Source: an uncultured Pseudomonadales bacterium (GTDB taxonomy: Bacteria; Pseudomonadota; Gammaproteobacteria; Pseudomonadales; Porticoccaceae). From it: 37,432 bases of DNA. A program made the position numbers and the translations under genes. Below, in pieces: positions 16,037 through 23,210 of the stretch; the first letter of the stretch is position 1, and the number at the start of each line of letters is the position of its first letter. The notes below the pieces were generated by a model. That model searched no databases. It saw only the letters and a list, made by a program, of their open reading frames with translations, and was not told where the DNA came from. The stretch is from assembly GCA_905478975.1 (NCBI GenBank), contig CAJQKW010000070.1, positions 1 through 37,432 on the forward strand, given 5' to 3'.

Positions 16037-16693
16037 ATGCTCGAAGCAAAAGTACAGGAAGCATGGCGCGTGCTACGTATACAGTCTGAATTGGTCGATG
16101 GCACCGACAAGTTACTCAAGTTGGGAGCCGCGGTTACGGTGTTTGGTGGCGCCCGTTTGGACTCAAGTAATCGCTATTATCGCGAGGCGCAACAGCTGGG
16201 CAAGTTGCTCGGTGAAGAAAATATCCCGGTTATTACTGGTGGTGGCCCGGGCATTATGGAGGGGGCCAATCGCGGTTGTTATGCCACGCCTACACCCTCA
16301 GTTGGGTTAAATATCGATCTGCCCTTCGAGCAGACACCGAATCCCTACCAAGATATAGGTCTCGATTTCCGCTACTTTTTTGTGCGTAAATATCTGTTTG
16401 TTAAGCATGCGGTGGGTTTTGTGATTTTCCCCGGGGGCTTTGGCACCTTAGACGAGTTGTTTGAAGCGCTGACTCTGGTGCAGACGCTTAAAGTAAAACC
16501 CTTCCCAATTGTTTTAGTGGGGCGGTCATTCTGGGAGGGGCTGATTGATTGGATGCAGGAACGCATGGTGTCTGAAGGTTGCCTGAGTTCTGCCGAACTC
16601 AATCTCTTCGAGCTGGTGGAAGATGCCAATGAAGCAGCGCAGGTGATTCTCAAGCATATTCGTATGGGGGAGTTTGCTCCCAATAACGGATAA
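16037..16693 (+). CDS. LOG-family nucleotide phosphoribohydrolase
   Basis: A 218-residue Rossmann-like protein of the LOG/TIGR00730 family, once labelled lysine decarboxylase. The signature PGGFGTLDELFEALT is present, with the upstream VITGGGPGIMEGANRG and a basic RYFFVRKYLFVKHA segment. Characterised members hydrolyse the N-glycosidic bond of nucleoside 5'-monophosphates, as cytokinin activation enzymes or as nucleotide salvage proteins. Cytoplasmic. CACAGGAGA gives a good ribosome site before the ATG. It diverges from lexA across a 108-bp spacer with the LexA box, making SOS control possible but unproven. It converges with the DUF6763-like gene at 16788. Confidence 0.9.
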   Translation: MLEAKVQEAWRVLRIQSELVDGTDKLLKLGAAVTVFGGARLDSSNRYYREAQQLGKLLGEENIPVITGGGPGIMEGANRGCYATPTPSVGLNIDLPFEQTPNPYQDIGLDFRYFFVRKYLFVKHAVGFVIFPGGFGTLDELFEALTLVQTLKVKPFPIVLVGRSFWEGLIDWMQERMVSEGCLSSAELNLFELVEDANEAAQVILKHIRMGEFAPNNG

Positions 16694-16751
16694 TCTTTTT
16701 GAATGGATAGTCTTTTTCAACGATTGTTCTTTAGCAGTGCACTGTGTAGCC

Positions 16752-16780
16752 GGGCGCTTGAGCCTCAAGCTTTAGCGCCC
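16752..16780. terminator. compound inverted repeat, possible bidirectional terminator
   Basis: GGGCGCT at 16752-16758 and AGCGCCC at 16774-16780 are perfect arms, and inside and overlapping them GCTTGAG / CTCAAGC form an alternative hairpin. The element sits between two convergent genes. There is no T-tract, so terminator status is a guess from position. Confidence 0.35.
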
Positions 16781-16787
16781 AGCGGGG

Positions 16788-17081
16788 TTAGAACTCATCC
16801 CAGCCAAACAGGTAGTTTGACTGAATAACCTCGTCGAGATCCGAGACCCAGGGCATCTGACACCTATCCTCCAATGCGAGAGCCGTAGCCTGTTTGTAAA
16901 CCGCATTTGGCGGCTGCACCACCATTTGCGACCAGTCATCGAGACTGATCTGATCGAACTCTCCATCATCGTAATGCAGACCTATAACCGCGAGGTACTC
17001 ATCGACACTGAGTACTTCAAAGATTCTGCTGGTGGCAATTTCCTGATAGCACTGATTAATCATAGGAACGCTGTTAGCCAT
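16788..17081 (-). CDS. small DUF6763-like protein
   Basis: A 97-residue acidic protein without signal peptide or membrane segments. The pattern of a start with a conserved aromatic turn, IFEVLSVDEYLAVIGLHYDDGEFDQISLDDW and a Pro-rich loop before an acidic tail resembles DUF6763 proteins of gammaproteobacteria, assigned from memory. GGAGGG lies about 7 bases before the ATG, a strong ribosome site, which favours this frame over a competing one at 16772-16969. Function unknown. Confidence 0.7.
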   Translation of the reverse strand: MANSVPMINQCYQEIATSRIFEVLSVDEYLAVIGLHYDDGEFDQISLDDWSQMVVQPPNAVYKQATALALEDRCQMPWVSDLDEVIQSNYLFGWDEF

Positions 17082-17383
17082 GACTTATCCCTCCTTTTAA
17101 TTTCAAAAGTAGCAGTTTGTTGGAACCTCCGCAAAAGGCCATTGGCCATGCCCGCGGCTTCAGTTACAGGGCTATTGACTGATCTCGGTTGAGGTTGTGG
17201 AGATAAGCGACTGGAAAGTAACCGAATAATATTGGGCGGCATAAATTCTATTTCAAGGTAAAATTTCTTTATGGAATAGCAGCGCTTTGTGAAAGAATAA
17301 ACTTGTCTAAAAACATTCGGCTATTATCAGCGGTTTAATTAATAGCAGTCACTCAATAGAAACCCATACATTCTGGAAAACCT
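17082..17383. other. 302-bp divergent spacer without a recognisable gene
   Basis: The gap between the DUF6763-like gene and nagZ must contain both promoters. I see no strong sigma70 pair, no conserved operator and no convincing coding frame; the right half (17240-17340) is A/T-rich. Confidence 0.5.
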
Positions 17384-18412
17384 ATGACCCACAGCTTACA
17401 CGGACGCCTAATGCTCGATTTGGCAGAGACAGCATTAACCGCTGAGGAGCCTGCACTGTTGTGTAACCCTCAGGTGGGGGGAGTGATTTTATTTGCCCGC
17501 AATGTTGAGAGTCGCCAGCAGGTTGAGGCACTGGTCGCAGAAATCAGAGCCGTCGCGCCACAGCTGTTGATCGCCGTGGATCAAGAGGGCGGGCGAGTGC
17601 AACGCTTTAAACAGGGCTTTACCCCGTTGCCGGCGATGCAACAGCTGGGTGATCTGTGCCACAGGGACAGAGAGGCTGGATTGGCACTGACTCGCGACTG
17701 CGGCTGGCTGATGGCCGCCGAGGTCATTGCCTGCGGTTTGGATATCAGCTTTGCACCGGTGTTAGATGTAGATCGTGACACCAGCAGTATTATCGGCGAC
17801 CGGGCCTTTTCCGATCAGCCGCAGTCGGTAACTGATGTGGCGGCAGTGTTTATAGCCGGCATGAATGAAGCGGGTATGGCCGCCACCGGCAAACACTTTC
17901 CCGGGCACGGCGGTATTTTTGCCGACAGCCATCTTGAAGCCCCTGTGGACCACCGTGGCTGGGAGCAGCTCAGTGAGCACGACCTAGTGCCTTTCGTGGC
18001 CCTGGCAGACAAGCTGGGCGGCATAATGCCGGCGCATATTACCTTTCCCGCCATTGATCCTGACTCGGTGGGATTCTCCGATTTTTGGCTAAAACAGATT
18101 CTGCGCCACAAGCTCGGCTTTGACGGGGTGATCTTTAGCGATGATCTGGCCATGAAGGGTGCCGATGTGGCCGGTGATTATGTGCAGAAGGCAAAGCTGG
18201 CCCTAGATGCCGGTTGCGACATGATTCTAGTCTGCAACGACCGGCCGGGAGCCCTTGAAGTCCTGGACTTTATGACGGAGCAGCAGGTCAGTGGCAGTGA
18301 TCGGATCAAGGGGATGTTAAAAACAACCTCCCTATCTTGGGCCCAGCTAGAGAATCATCCGCGCAGAGTTGCTACCATGGCGCAGCTGCAAAAAATGCAT
18401 AGCAATAATTAG
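17384..18412 (+). CDS. nagZ: beta-N-acetylhexosaminidase NagZ (GH3)
   Basis: A 342-residue cytoplasmic GH3 enzyme that removes GlcNAc from GlcNAc-1,6-anhydroMurNAc peptides in cell-wall recycling. Family motifs are GGVILFARN, the substrate-binding AVDQEGGRVQRF, the mobile-loop motif KHFPGHG with its catalytic His, and nucleophile Asp253 in VIFSDDLAMKGA. Single-domain length matches NagZ and differs from the large exported GH3 enzyme at 3098. There is no signal peptide. It precedes the MscS-type gene by 24 bp, suggesting co-transcription. In AmpC-carrying bacteria NagZ products are inducing signals; nothing in the window shows that circuit here. Confidence 0.96.
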   Translation: MTHSLHGRLMLDLAETALTAEEPALLCNPQVGGVILFARNVESRQQVEALVAEIRAVAPQLLIAVDQEGGRVQRFKQGFTPLPAMQQLGDLCHRDREAGLALTRDCGWLMAAEVIACGLDISFAPVLDVDRDTSSIIGDRAFSDQPQSVTDVAAVFIAGMNEAGMAATGKHFPGHGGIFADSHLEAPVDHRGWEQLSEHDLVPFVALADKLGGIMPAHITFPAIDPDSVGFSDFWLKQILRHKLGFDGVIFSDDLAMKGADVAGDYVQKAKLALDAGCDMILVCNDRPGALEVLDFMTEQQVSGSDRIKGMLKTTSLSWAQLENHPRRVATMAQLQKMHSNN

Positions 18413-18436
18413 ACATTAAGAGGGTAGGTCGGGCCG

Positions 18437-19537
18437 ATGAAAGATATAGAAAACTGGTTGGTTAATTTGACAGGTGAACAGTACCTCTGGGTGCTGGAGT
18501 TATTTGTTATCGTGGTGCTGGCTCTGGGTCTAGGGGTGGTGATTAATCGGGTTGTCGACAAGCTCGAAGTGCAGGCCGCCAAGACTCGAACCGTGTGGGA
18601 CGACGCCCTTATAGAGGCCTGCCGACGACCACTGATCTGGCTGGTATGGATTCTCGGAATCAATTTTGCAGCAGGCATTGCCGCGCAAAAAATGGACTCT
18701 GGGTTCTATGCTTTGGTGGACCCTATTAACCGCTTGGCGCTGATCCTGTTGGGTGTGATGTTTCTCACCAACTTTATTAAACGGGCCGAACGCAACCTGG
18801 TACATCCCAACTATATTGCCAAACCCATGGATGAGACTACTGTCCGCGCGGTGGGAAAATTACTTCGCGCCGCGGTGATTATCACCGGTGTGTTGATCGC
18901 CATGCAGCTGTTTGGTTACAGTATTTCTGGTCTGCTGGCCTTTGGTGGCATCGGTGGTATCGCCATGGGTTTTGCCGCCAAAGATCTGCTGGCCAACTTT
19001 TTTGGTGGCCTGATGATCTATCTGGATCGACCCTTTTCAGTGGGCGACTGGGTGCGTTCACCAGACCAAGAAATTGAAGGCACAGTGGAAGATATCGGCT
19101 GGCGTCTGACCCGCATTAGAACCTTTGATAAGCGCCCGCTTTATATTCCCAATGCGGTGTTTGCCAATATTTCTGTGGAAAATCCGTCGCGCATGACTAA
19201 CCGCAGAATCTATGAAACCATCGGCGTGCGCTACGACGACCTAGAGCAGATGGGCCCGATTGTGGATCAGGTGAAGGCTATGTTATTGGCTCACCCAGAT
19301 ATTGATACCAATCAAACGATGATGGTCAACTTCAATCAGTTTGCCCCCAGCTCATTAGACTTTTTTATCTATGTTTTTACCAAGACAACCAACTGGGTGA
19401 CCTATCACCAAGTGAAGCAGGATGTGCTGCTTAAAGTGGCGGATATTATTGCCGCAAACCACGCCGAAGTGGCTTTCCCAACCTCGACACTGCATGTGCC
19501 GGCTGGTATTGAAGTGAATGGCGCAAATGGGGACTAA
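18437..19537 (+). CDS. MscS-family mechanosensitive channel
   Basis: A 366-residue inner-membrane channel that opens under membrane tension and protects against osmotic downshock. There are hydrophobic segments at about 17-37, 66-86, 97-113 and 144-165, then the pore-lining helix with the Gly/Ala pattern ISGLLAFGGIGGIAMGFAAKDLLANFFGG. RPFSVGDWV and a beta-rich cytoplasmic domain (IEGTVEDIGWRLTRIRTFDKR, YIPNAVFANISVENPSRM) are typical. Size resembles the medium members such as YnaI rather than the 286-residue E. coli MscS. It follows nagZ closely; AGAGGG upstream is an acceptable ribosome site. A channel role is consistent with a cell exposed to changing salinity. Confidence 0.95.
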   Translation: MKDIENWLVNLTGEQYLWVLELFVIVVLALGLGVVINRVVDKLEVQAAKTRTVWDDALIEACRRPLIWLVWILGINFAAGIAAQKMDSGFYALVDPINRLALILLGVMFLTNFIKRAERNLVHPNYIAKPMDETTVRAVGKLLRAAVIITGVLIAMQLFGYSISGLLAFGGIGGIAMGFAAKDLLANFFGGLMIYLDRPFSVGDWVRSPDQEIEGTVEDIGWRLTRIRTFDKRPLYIPNAVFANISVENPSRMTNRRIYETIGVRYDDLEQMGPIVDQVKAMLLAHPDIDTNQTMMVNFNQFAPSSLDFFIYVFTKTTNWVTYHQVKQDVLLKVADIIAANHAEVAFPTSTLHVPAGIEVNGANGD

Positions 19538-19803
19538 TGGGCGTTAGGAGGCAGTAGGGTTGTTTTAAAACTGCTGAGAAGTCCGAATAAAACAGCTTTC
19601 GCCAGCCTAAATCATGGACTGGCAGCTGTTGCGAAAAAAATCGTGGCAGAGTCTCAACCGGTTAACTACAGTTTATGAAGATGTAGCTTGATCAGCGTCA
19701 TCTTAGTGAAGAATAACAGGGATGTATGGGGATATTGCAGTAGAGACTGCAAAGGGATTGTGCGGCTAAATGAATAGCCAGCACAGGATAAGGAGATCAT
19801 GTC

Positions 19804-19968
19804 ATGGATTTGACACAGCTTTTCACGGGCCTGAATTTTGACGGCCAGTATTTGGATATTGCAGGCCCAGGCTTATCTGGCCGCAAAGGCCTCACCACCG
19901 ATTTCGCTCTCGATTTCGCTCTCGATTTCGCTCTCGACGGCTTTCCCTCAAGCAGGTGGCGGCCATGA
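19804..19968 (+). CDS. 54-residue protein with DFAL repeats, overlapping the next gene
   Basis: A short frame that I consider real on three grounds: AGGAG lies 8 bases before the ATG; its TGA overlaps the ATG of the next gene as ATGA; and its internal 12-bp repeats keep frame. The protein starts MDLTQLFTGLNFDGQYLDIAG, has a Gly-rich turn, then three DFAL units (residues 33-44) and a short Arg/Pro tail. There is no signal peptide or membrane segment. I know no family for it. It may be a leader that couples translation to the membrane protein downstream, or a small functional protein. The preceding 266-bp spacer (19538-19803) has no other gene I can see. Confidence 0.6.
   Translation: MDLTQLFTGLNFDGQYLDIAGPGLSGRKGLTTDFALDFALDFALDGFPSSRWRP
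19900..19935 (+). repeat. 12-bp tandem repeat inside the small ORF, three exact copies
   Basis: GATTTCGCTCTC occurs three times head to tail (19900-19911, 19912-19923, 19924-19935), encoding DFAL three times. Copies are identical at the DNA level, indicating a recent expansion or correction. Confidence 0.95.
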
Positions 19969-20990
19969 TGCGCTATCTGAAGCAGGCTCTTGAGATATTT
20001 ATCGTCATCAGCGGCTGGTGCCTATTTGTCATTGTAGTCGTAGACTATATAGTTGGAGATCTTTCAGGACTGATCGATACCTCCCTGCAAACACAGGCCT
20101 GGTCTCTGCTACTGTTATTCGGTCTGTCCCGGAGTTCGACCCTTAGAGCCACCAACCAAACCATTAGACAGTGGTTTGCCAAGACCCTGGTAGGTGCCGT
20201 TGTCGGCCCTGTATTGACAGCCACTCGAGGATTTTTTGCCAGTGCATTGCGCTCGGTTTATATCAATGTCTACCTTTTGGCGGACGTGCTTTTCTGCGTT
20301 GGCTCACCACTGTTAATTATCTCGGCATCCGCTGGCTGGTGGTTGCTGCCCGAAGTCAGCTATGTATCGCTGCTGGTCTACTGCTGCATGATTTCAATAA
20401 TTTTCTTCTGGGGGCTGCACAGTAATTTAGTGCGTCTGCTGACACTGGGTTATTTCTTCGGTTACTGGCTGGTCGCAGACTCATTGTTAATGTACCCCTT
20501 TATCGCCCCGGCGGCGGTGCAGGAGAATGTCGCATTGGGCATGACCGATGCATTAAATGCTCTACTCCCGGCAGTTGGGCTGGTGCTGATTGTCTACCTG
20601 CTGGCGCGACGCCATGGGCTACAAACGATTACACAGCTGTTAAATGGGCACCTGAGGATTAGTGCTTCTAACTCAGAGCCGGTTAAAGAACTAAACAGAG
20701 AACTAAACAGAGAACTAAACAGAGAACTAAACAGAGAGCCAGATGAAAACCCTAGCCAGGACTCCAGTCGTAACATACTCAGTAATTACCTATTCCTAGG
20801 ATGCCTTTTGATGGCTATCCCCCTGGCCGCTGTTATCACCTATACCGCCATTAGCCATATCAATGTCCACCTGCTATTTGTTGGCCTCGGCATCTGGGCT
20901 CTGGATTTATATTGGCAGCACGACGTGGCCAACGAACCGGCCCTGTCCTCCGACTGGCGATATTTTTTAAAGCTCTCCTGGAAGTACTAG
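19965..20990 (+). CDS. multi-pass membrane protein of unknown function
   Basis: A protein of 341 residues when started at the ATG at 19965, which overlaps the stop of the 54-residue ORF; a GTG at 19956 would add three residues. I count seven or eight hydrophobic segments, at about 10-30, 41-50, 70-90, 93-118, 126-147, 156-170, 195-215, then 270-290 and 300-316 after a hydrophilic insert. The insert holds four exact ELNR units (242-257) and an acidic Ser/Asn-rich stretch, a likely cytoplasmic loop. There is no recognised motif, no Walker A and no obvious channel signature. Unusual hydrophobicity and the repeat mark it as a lineage-specific gene. Function unknown. Confidence 0.78.
   Translation: MMRYLKQALEIFIVISGWCLFVIVVVDYIVGDLSGLIDTSLQTQAWSLLLLFGLSRSSTLRATNQTIRQWFAKTLVGAVVGPVLTATRGFFASALRSVYINVYLLADVLFCVGSPLLIISASAGWWLLPEVSYVSLLVYCCMISIIFFWGLHSNLVRLLTLGYFFGYWLVADSLLMYPFIAPAAVQENVALGMTDALNALLPAVGLVLIVYLLARRHGLQTITQLLNGHLRISASNSEPVKELNRELNRELNRELNREPDENPSQDSSRNILSNYLFLGCLLMAIPLAAVITYTAISHINVHLLFVGLGIWALDLYWQHDVANEPALSSDWRYFLKLSWKY
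20688..20735 (+). repeat. 12-bp tandem repeat, four exact copies, coding ELNR
   Basis: GAACTAAACAGA is repeated at 20688-20699, 20700-20711, 20712-20723 and 20724-20735 with no differences, encoding ELNR four times in the hydrophilic loop of the membrane protein. The copy number is a candidate for variation between strains. Confidence 0.95.
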
Positions 20991-21037
20991 GGGCAATTTA
21001 CTCTATAATCGCTTTTTGATTTTTAGAGGTAAAATCC

Positions 21038-21652
21038 GTGGCCAGTTTTATTGAGACCTTGGAGAGTAAAAAAGTAGCTAGTGATGTAGCTAGTAACAAA
21101 AGGACTGTTAAGAAAGTCGGACTATTACTCAGCTGCCTGTTGTTGGCTAGCTGTCTCGGCAGACCAGAGGGCGTTTTACCGGTTGAGCAGTTAGACAGCC
21201 AGCGTTATCTCGGCATCTGGTACGAAGTGGCGCGACTCGATCACTCCTTTGAACGAGGCCTAAGCAACGTCACCGCCGACTATTCAATGCGCGAAGACGG
21301 CGGCCTGCGGGTTATCAACCGCGGTTACTCAGCCGAAGAGGGCGAATGGCAACAGGCCGAGGGCAGAGCCTACCGCATTGATGATGATCAGCCGGGCCAT
21401 CTCAAAGTCTCTTTTTTTGGACCTTTCTTTGGTTCCTATATTGTTTTTGAGCTGGACTCGGACTACCAACACGCTTTTGTTGCCGGCAATACCACCGGCT
21501 ATCTGTGGCTGCTGGCGCGCACTCCAACCATTAGTGATGAGCTGAAAAAGCACTTTTTACAGCGTGCTGAGACCTTGGGGTTTGAGGTGGATGATTTGAT
21601 TTTTGTTGATCAGGGGCGCAATGAGAGGCCTTTAGTGATCACTCCGACTTAA
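21038..21652 (+). CDS. blc: outer-membrane lipocalin of the Blc type
   Basis: A lipoprotein lipocalin that binds hydrophobic ligands such as fatty acids or lysophospholipids. The lipobox LLASC places a lipidated Cys near residue 41. The lipocalin core is close to E. coli Blc: RYLGIWYEVARLDHSFERGL, VTADYSMREDGGLRVINRG, LKVSFFGPFFGSY and YLWLLARTPTISDELK. The start chosen is the GTG at 21038, preceded by AGAGG; it gives an unusually long n-region of about 25 residues containing a 12-bp duplicated unit. A TTG at 21059 is a nearer alternative. The final residue set extends slightly beyond Blc. It stands alone, 47 bp after the membrane protein gene. Confidence 0.93.
   Translation: MASFIETLESKKVASDVASNKRTVKKVGLLLSCLLLASCLGRPEGVLPVEQLDSQRYLGIWYEVARLDHSFERGLSNVTADYSMREDGGLRVINRGYSAEEGEWQQAEGRAYRIDDDQPGHLKVSFFGPFFGSYIVFELDSDYQHAFVAGNTTGYLWLLARTPTISDELKKHFLQRAETLGFEVDDLIFVDQGRNERPLVITPT
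21074..21097 (+). repeat. 12-bp tandem repeat, two near-exact copies, coding VASD/VASN
   Basis: GTAGCTAGTGAT and GTAGCTAGTAAC are adjacent at 21074-21085 and 21086-21097. They fall in the n-region of the lipocalin signal sequence, a segment with little constraint. Confidence 0.8.
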
Positions 21653-21684
21653 ACGCGACAGCTGAGATAGAGGCGCAGCGCGTT
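21652..21684 (+). terminator. possible terminator after the lipocalin gene
   Basis: AACGCG at 21652-21657 can pair with CGCGTT at 21679-21684 and is followed by ATTTTTTATT, though the loop of 21 bases is long. The stem begins on the last base of the stop codon. Moderate support only. Confidence 0.35.
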
Positions 21685-21797
21685 ATTTTTTATTAATATA
21701 CCCCCCTATAATCATGCTATAACACTTAAAACACCCCTGTTAAATCATATTGTACGGCCTATTTATAGATGCTATCATCCTACCCTGAGGTGACACT

Positions 21798-23177
21798 ATG
21801 AATCGTAATCAATTGATTTTTATAGATAAATGGTTAAAGGACGCTAATAGAAAGCCACTAGTCATTCGTGGAGCAAGGCAAGTAGGGAAGTCTACGCTAG
21901 TTAAATTGGCTGCTGAGCAGCTCAACCTCCCTTTAGCATTGATTAATCTAGAGCGGTTCCCCGAGCTTAATGCCAGTTTTCAGAGTCTTGATCTGCGCGC
22001 CATTATCAATGAGTTGGAGGCCTTACCCGGTATAGGCGACCTTGCCCCCAATTCCCTTTTATTTTTAGACGAAATACAGGCTGTCCCTGAGGCGATACCC
22101 GCACTGCGGTATTTTTATGAAGATATGCCAGAAATACCGCTATTGTCTGCGGGTTCGTTACTCGAGTTTGTGTTGTCTGATCATAAGTTTTCTATGCCTG
22201 TAGGCAGGGTTCAATATTTGCATATGGGGCCAATGACCTTTACCGAATTTCTCGAGGCTCTTGGTGAGATCAAACTAAAAAATGAAATTGATACCTATGA
22301 GTTGGGTAAGGACATTGGTCTTGTCGTTCACCAGCGTTTATCGAAGCTGTTGCGCAGTTATTATTTTGTCGGCGGAATGCCGGAGGCAGTGGCCGCGTTT
22401 GTAAGGAGCCAAAAATTTAAAGAAGTTAGTGCCGTTCATCACTCCATTATTGATACCTATCGGGATGATTTCCCGAAGTATGCTGGGGCTAGGAATCTAT
22501 CCAGAATGGTCAATGTATTTAATTTTGCCGCTAGAAACGTTGGCAAAAAAGTTAAATACAGTAATATTTCAAAACATGACCAAAGCGCCACGATAAAAAA
22601 AGATATAGAGCTTCTCTGTATGGCGCGTGTGGTGTCGAAAGTGATCCATAGCCACTGCTCAGGCCTTCCCTTGCAGGCGGATCTTGAAGAAACTGTTTTT
22701 AAATTGTTATTTCTGGATGTGGGGCTTATGAATTCAATCAGTGGCCTTAACTTGAGTGCCATCTCTCAGATGGAAGATATTCAATTAATCAATGAAGGGC
22801 CTATAGCTGAGCAATTCATTGGCCAGCATTTACAGGCATTACTTTCCTCAAGTCTTAATCGAGAGTTAACCTATTGGCTTCGTGAGGGTAAGGCGTCAAA
22901 TGCCGAGACAGATTTTGTTGTGTCTTTTGATGGCCGGATAATTCCCATAGAGGTGAAATCTGGCAGTAGCGGTAGCTTAAAATCTCTCCACCAGTTTGTG
23001 GGTGAAAAGCAGGTCTCCACAGCCATTAGATTTGATGGTTGCATGCCTTCAACTCAAAGGGTTAATACCAGTATTCAAAAAGCAGGCAGGCGCATTGATG
23101 TGGACTATCATCTGATTTCATTGCCGCTGTATTTGGTCGAGCGATTGCCCGAGCTAATAGAAACGTTGCCACGATAA
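21798..23177 (+). CDS. AAA ATPase with DUF4143 / PD-(D/E)xK-like C-terminus
   Basis: A 459-residue ATPase. Walker A is RGARQVGKST (24-33, Lys31) and Walker B LLFLDEIQ (87-94, Asp91-Glu92), followed by a sensor-like SAGSLLEFVLS and the family motif MGPMTFTEFLEALGE. The C-terminal DUF4143 half ends in ETDFVVSFDGRIIPIEVKSG, with Asp372, Glu385 and Lys387 in the spacing of a PD-(D/E)xK nuclease-like fold. These proteins are widespread in bacteria and archaea with patchy distribution, and their job is not known. The gene looks A/T-richer than its neighbours by eye and sits alone between a lipocalin and the csiV-mfd pair, in keeping with horizontal gain. TATAAT at 21707-21712 is a plausible -10. 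Confidence 0.88.
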   Translation: MNRNQLIFIDKWLKDANRKPLVIRGARQVGKSTLVKLAAEQLNLPLALINLERFPELNASFQSLDLRAIINELEALPGIGDLAPNSLLFLDEIQAVPEAIPALRYFYEDMPEIPLLSAGSLLEFVLSDHKFSMPVGRVQYLHMGPMTFTEFLEALGEIKLKNEIDTYELGKDIGLVVHQRLSKLLRSYYFVGGMPEAVAAFVRSQKFKEVSAVHHSIIDTYRDDFPKYAGARNLSRMVNVFNFAARNVGKKVKYSNISKHDQSATIKKDIELLCMARVVSKVIHSHCSGLPLQADLEETVFKLLFLDVGLMNSISGLNLSAISQMEDIQLINEGPIAEQFIGQHLQALLSSSLNRELTYWLREGKASNAETDFVVSFDGRIIPIEVKSGSSGSLKSLHQFVGEKQVSTAIRFDGCMPSTQRVNTSIQKAGRRIDVDYHLISLPLYLVERLPELIETLPR

Positions 23178-23210
23178 TGAATAATAATCGAAACAATGCC
23201 CCAGGTACTT

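Noticed and set aside
16772-16969. 65-codon minus-strand frame overlapping the DUF6763-like gene
   Set aside because: The alternative frame at 16788-17081 has a strong GGAGGG ribosome site and a plausible family match.
19593-19628. imperfect hairpin after the MscS-type gene as a terminator
   Set aside because: The CAGCT..GCCAG / CTGGCAGCTG arms have a three-base bulge and no T-tract follows the stem.
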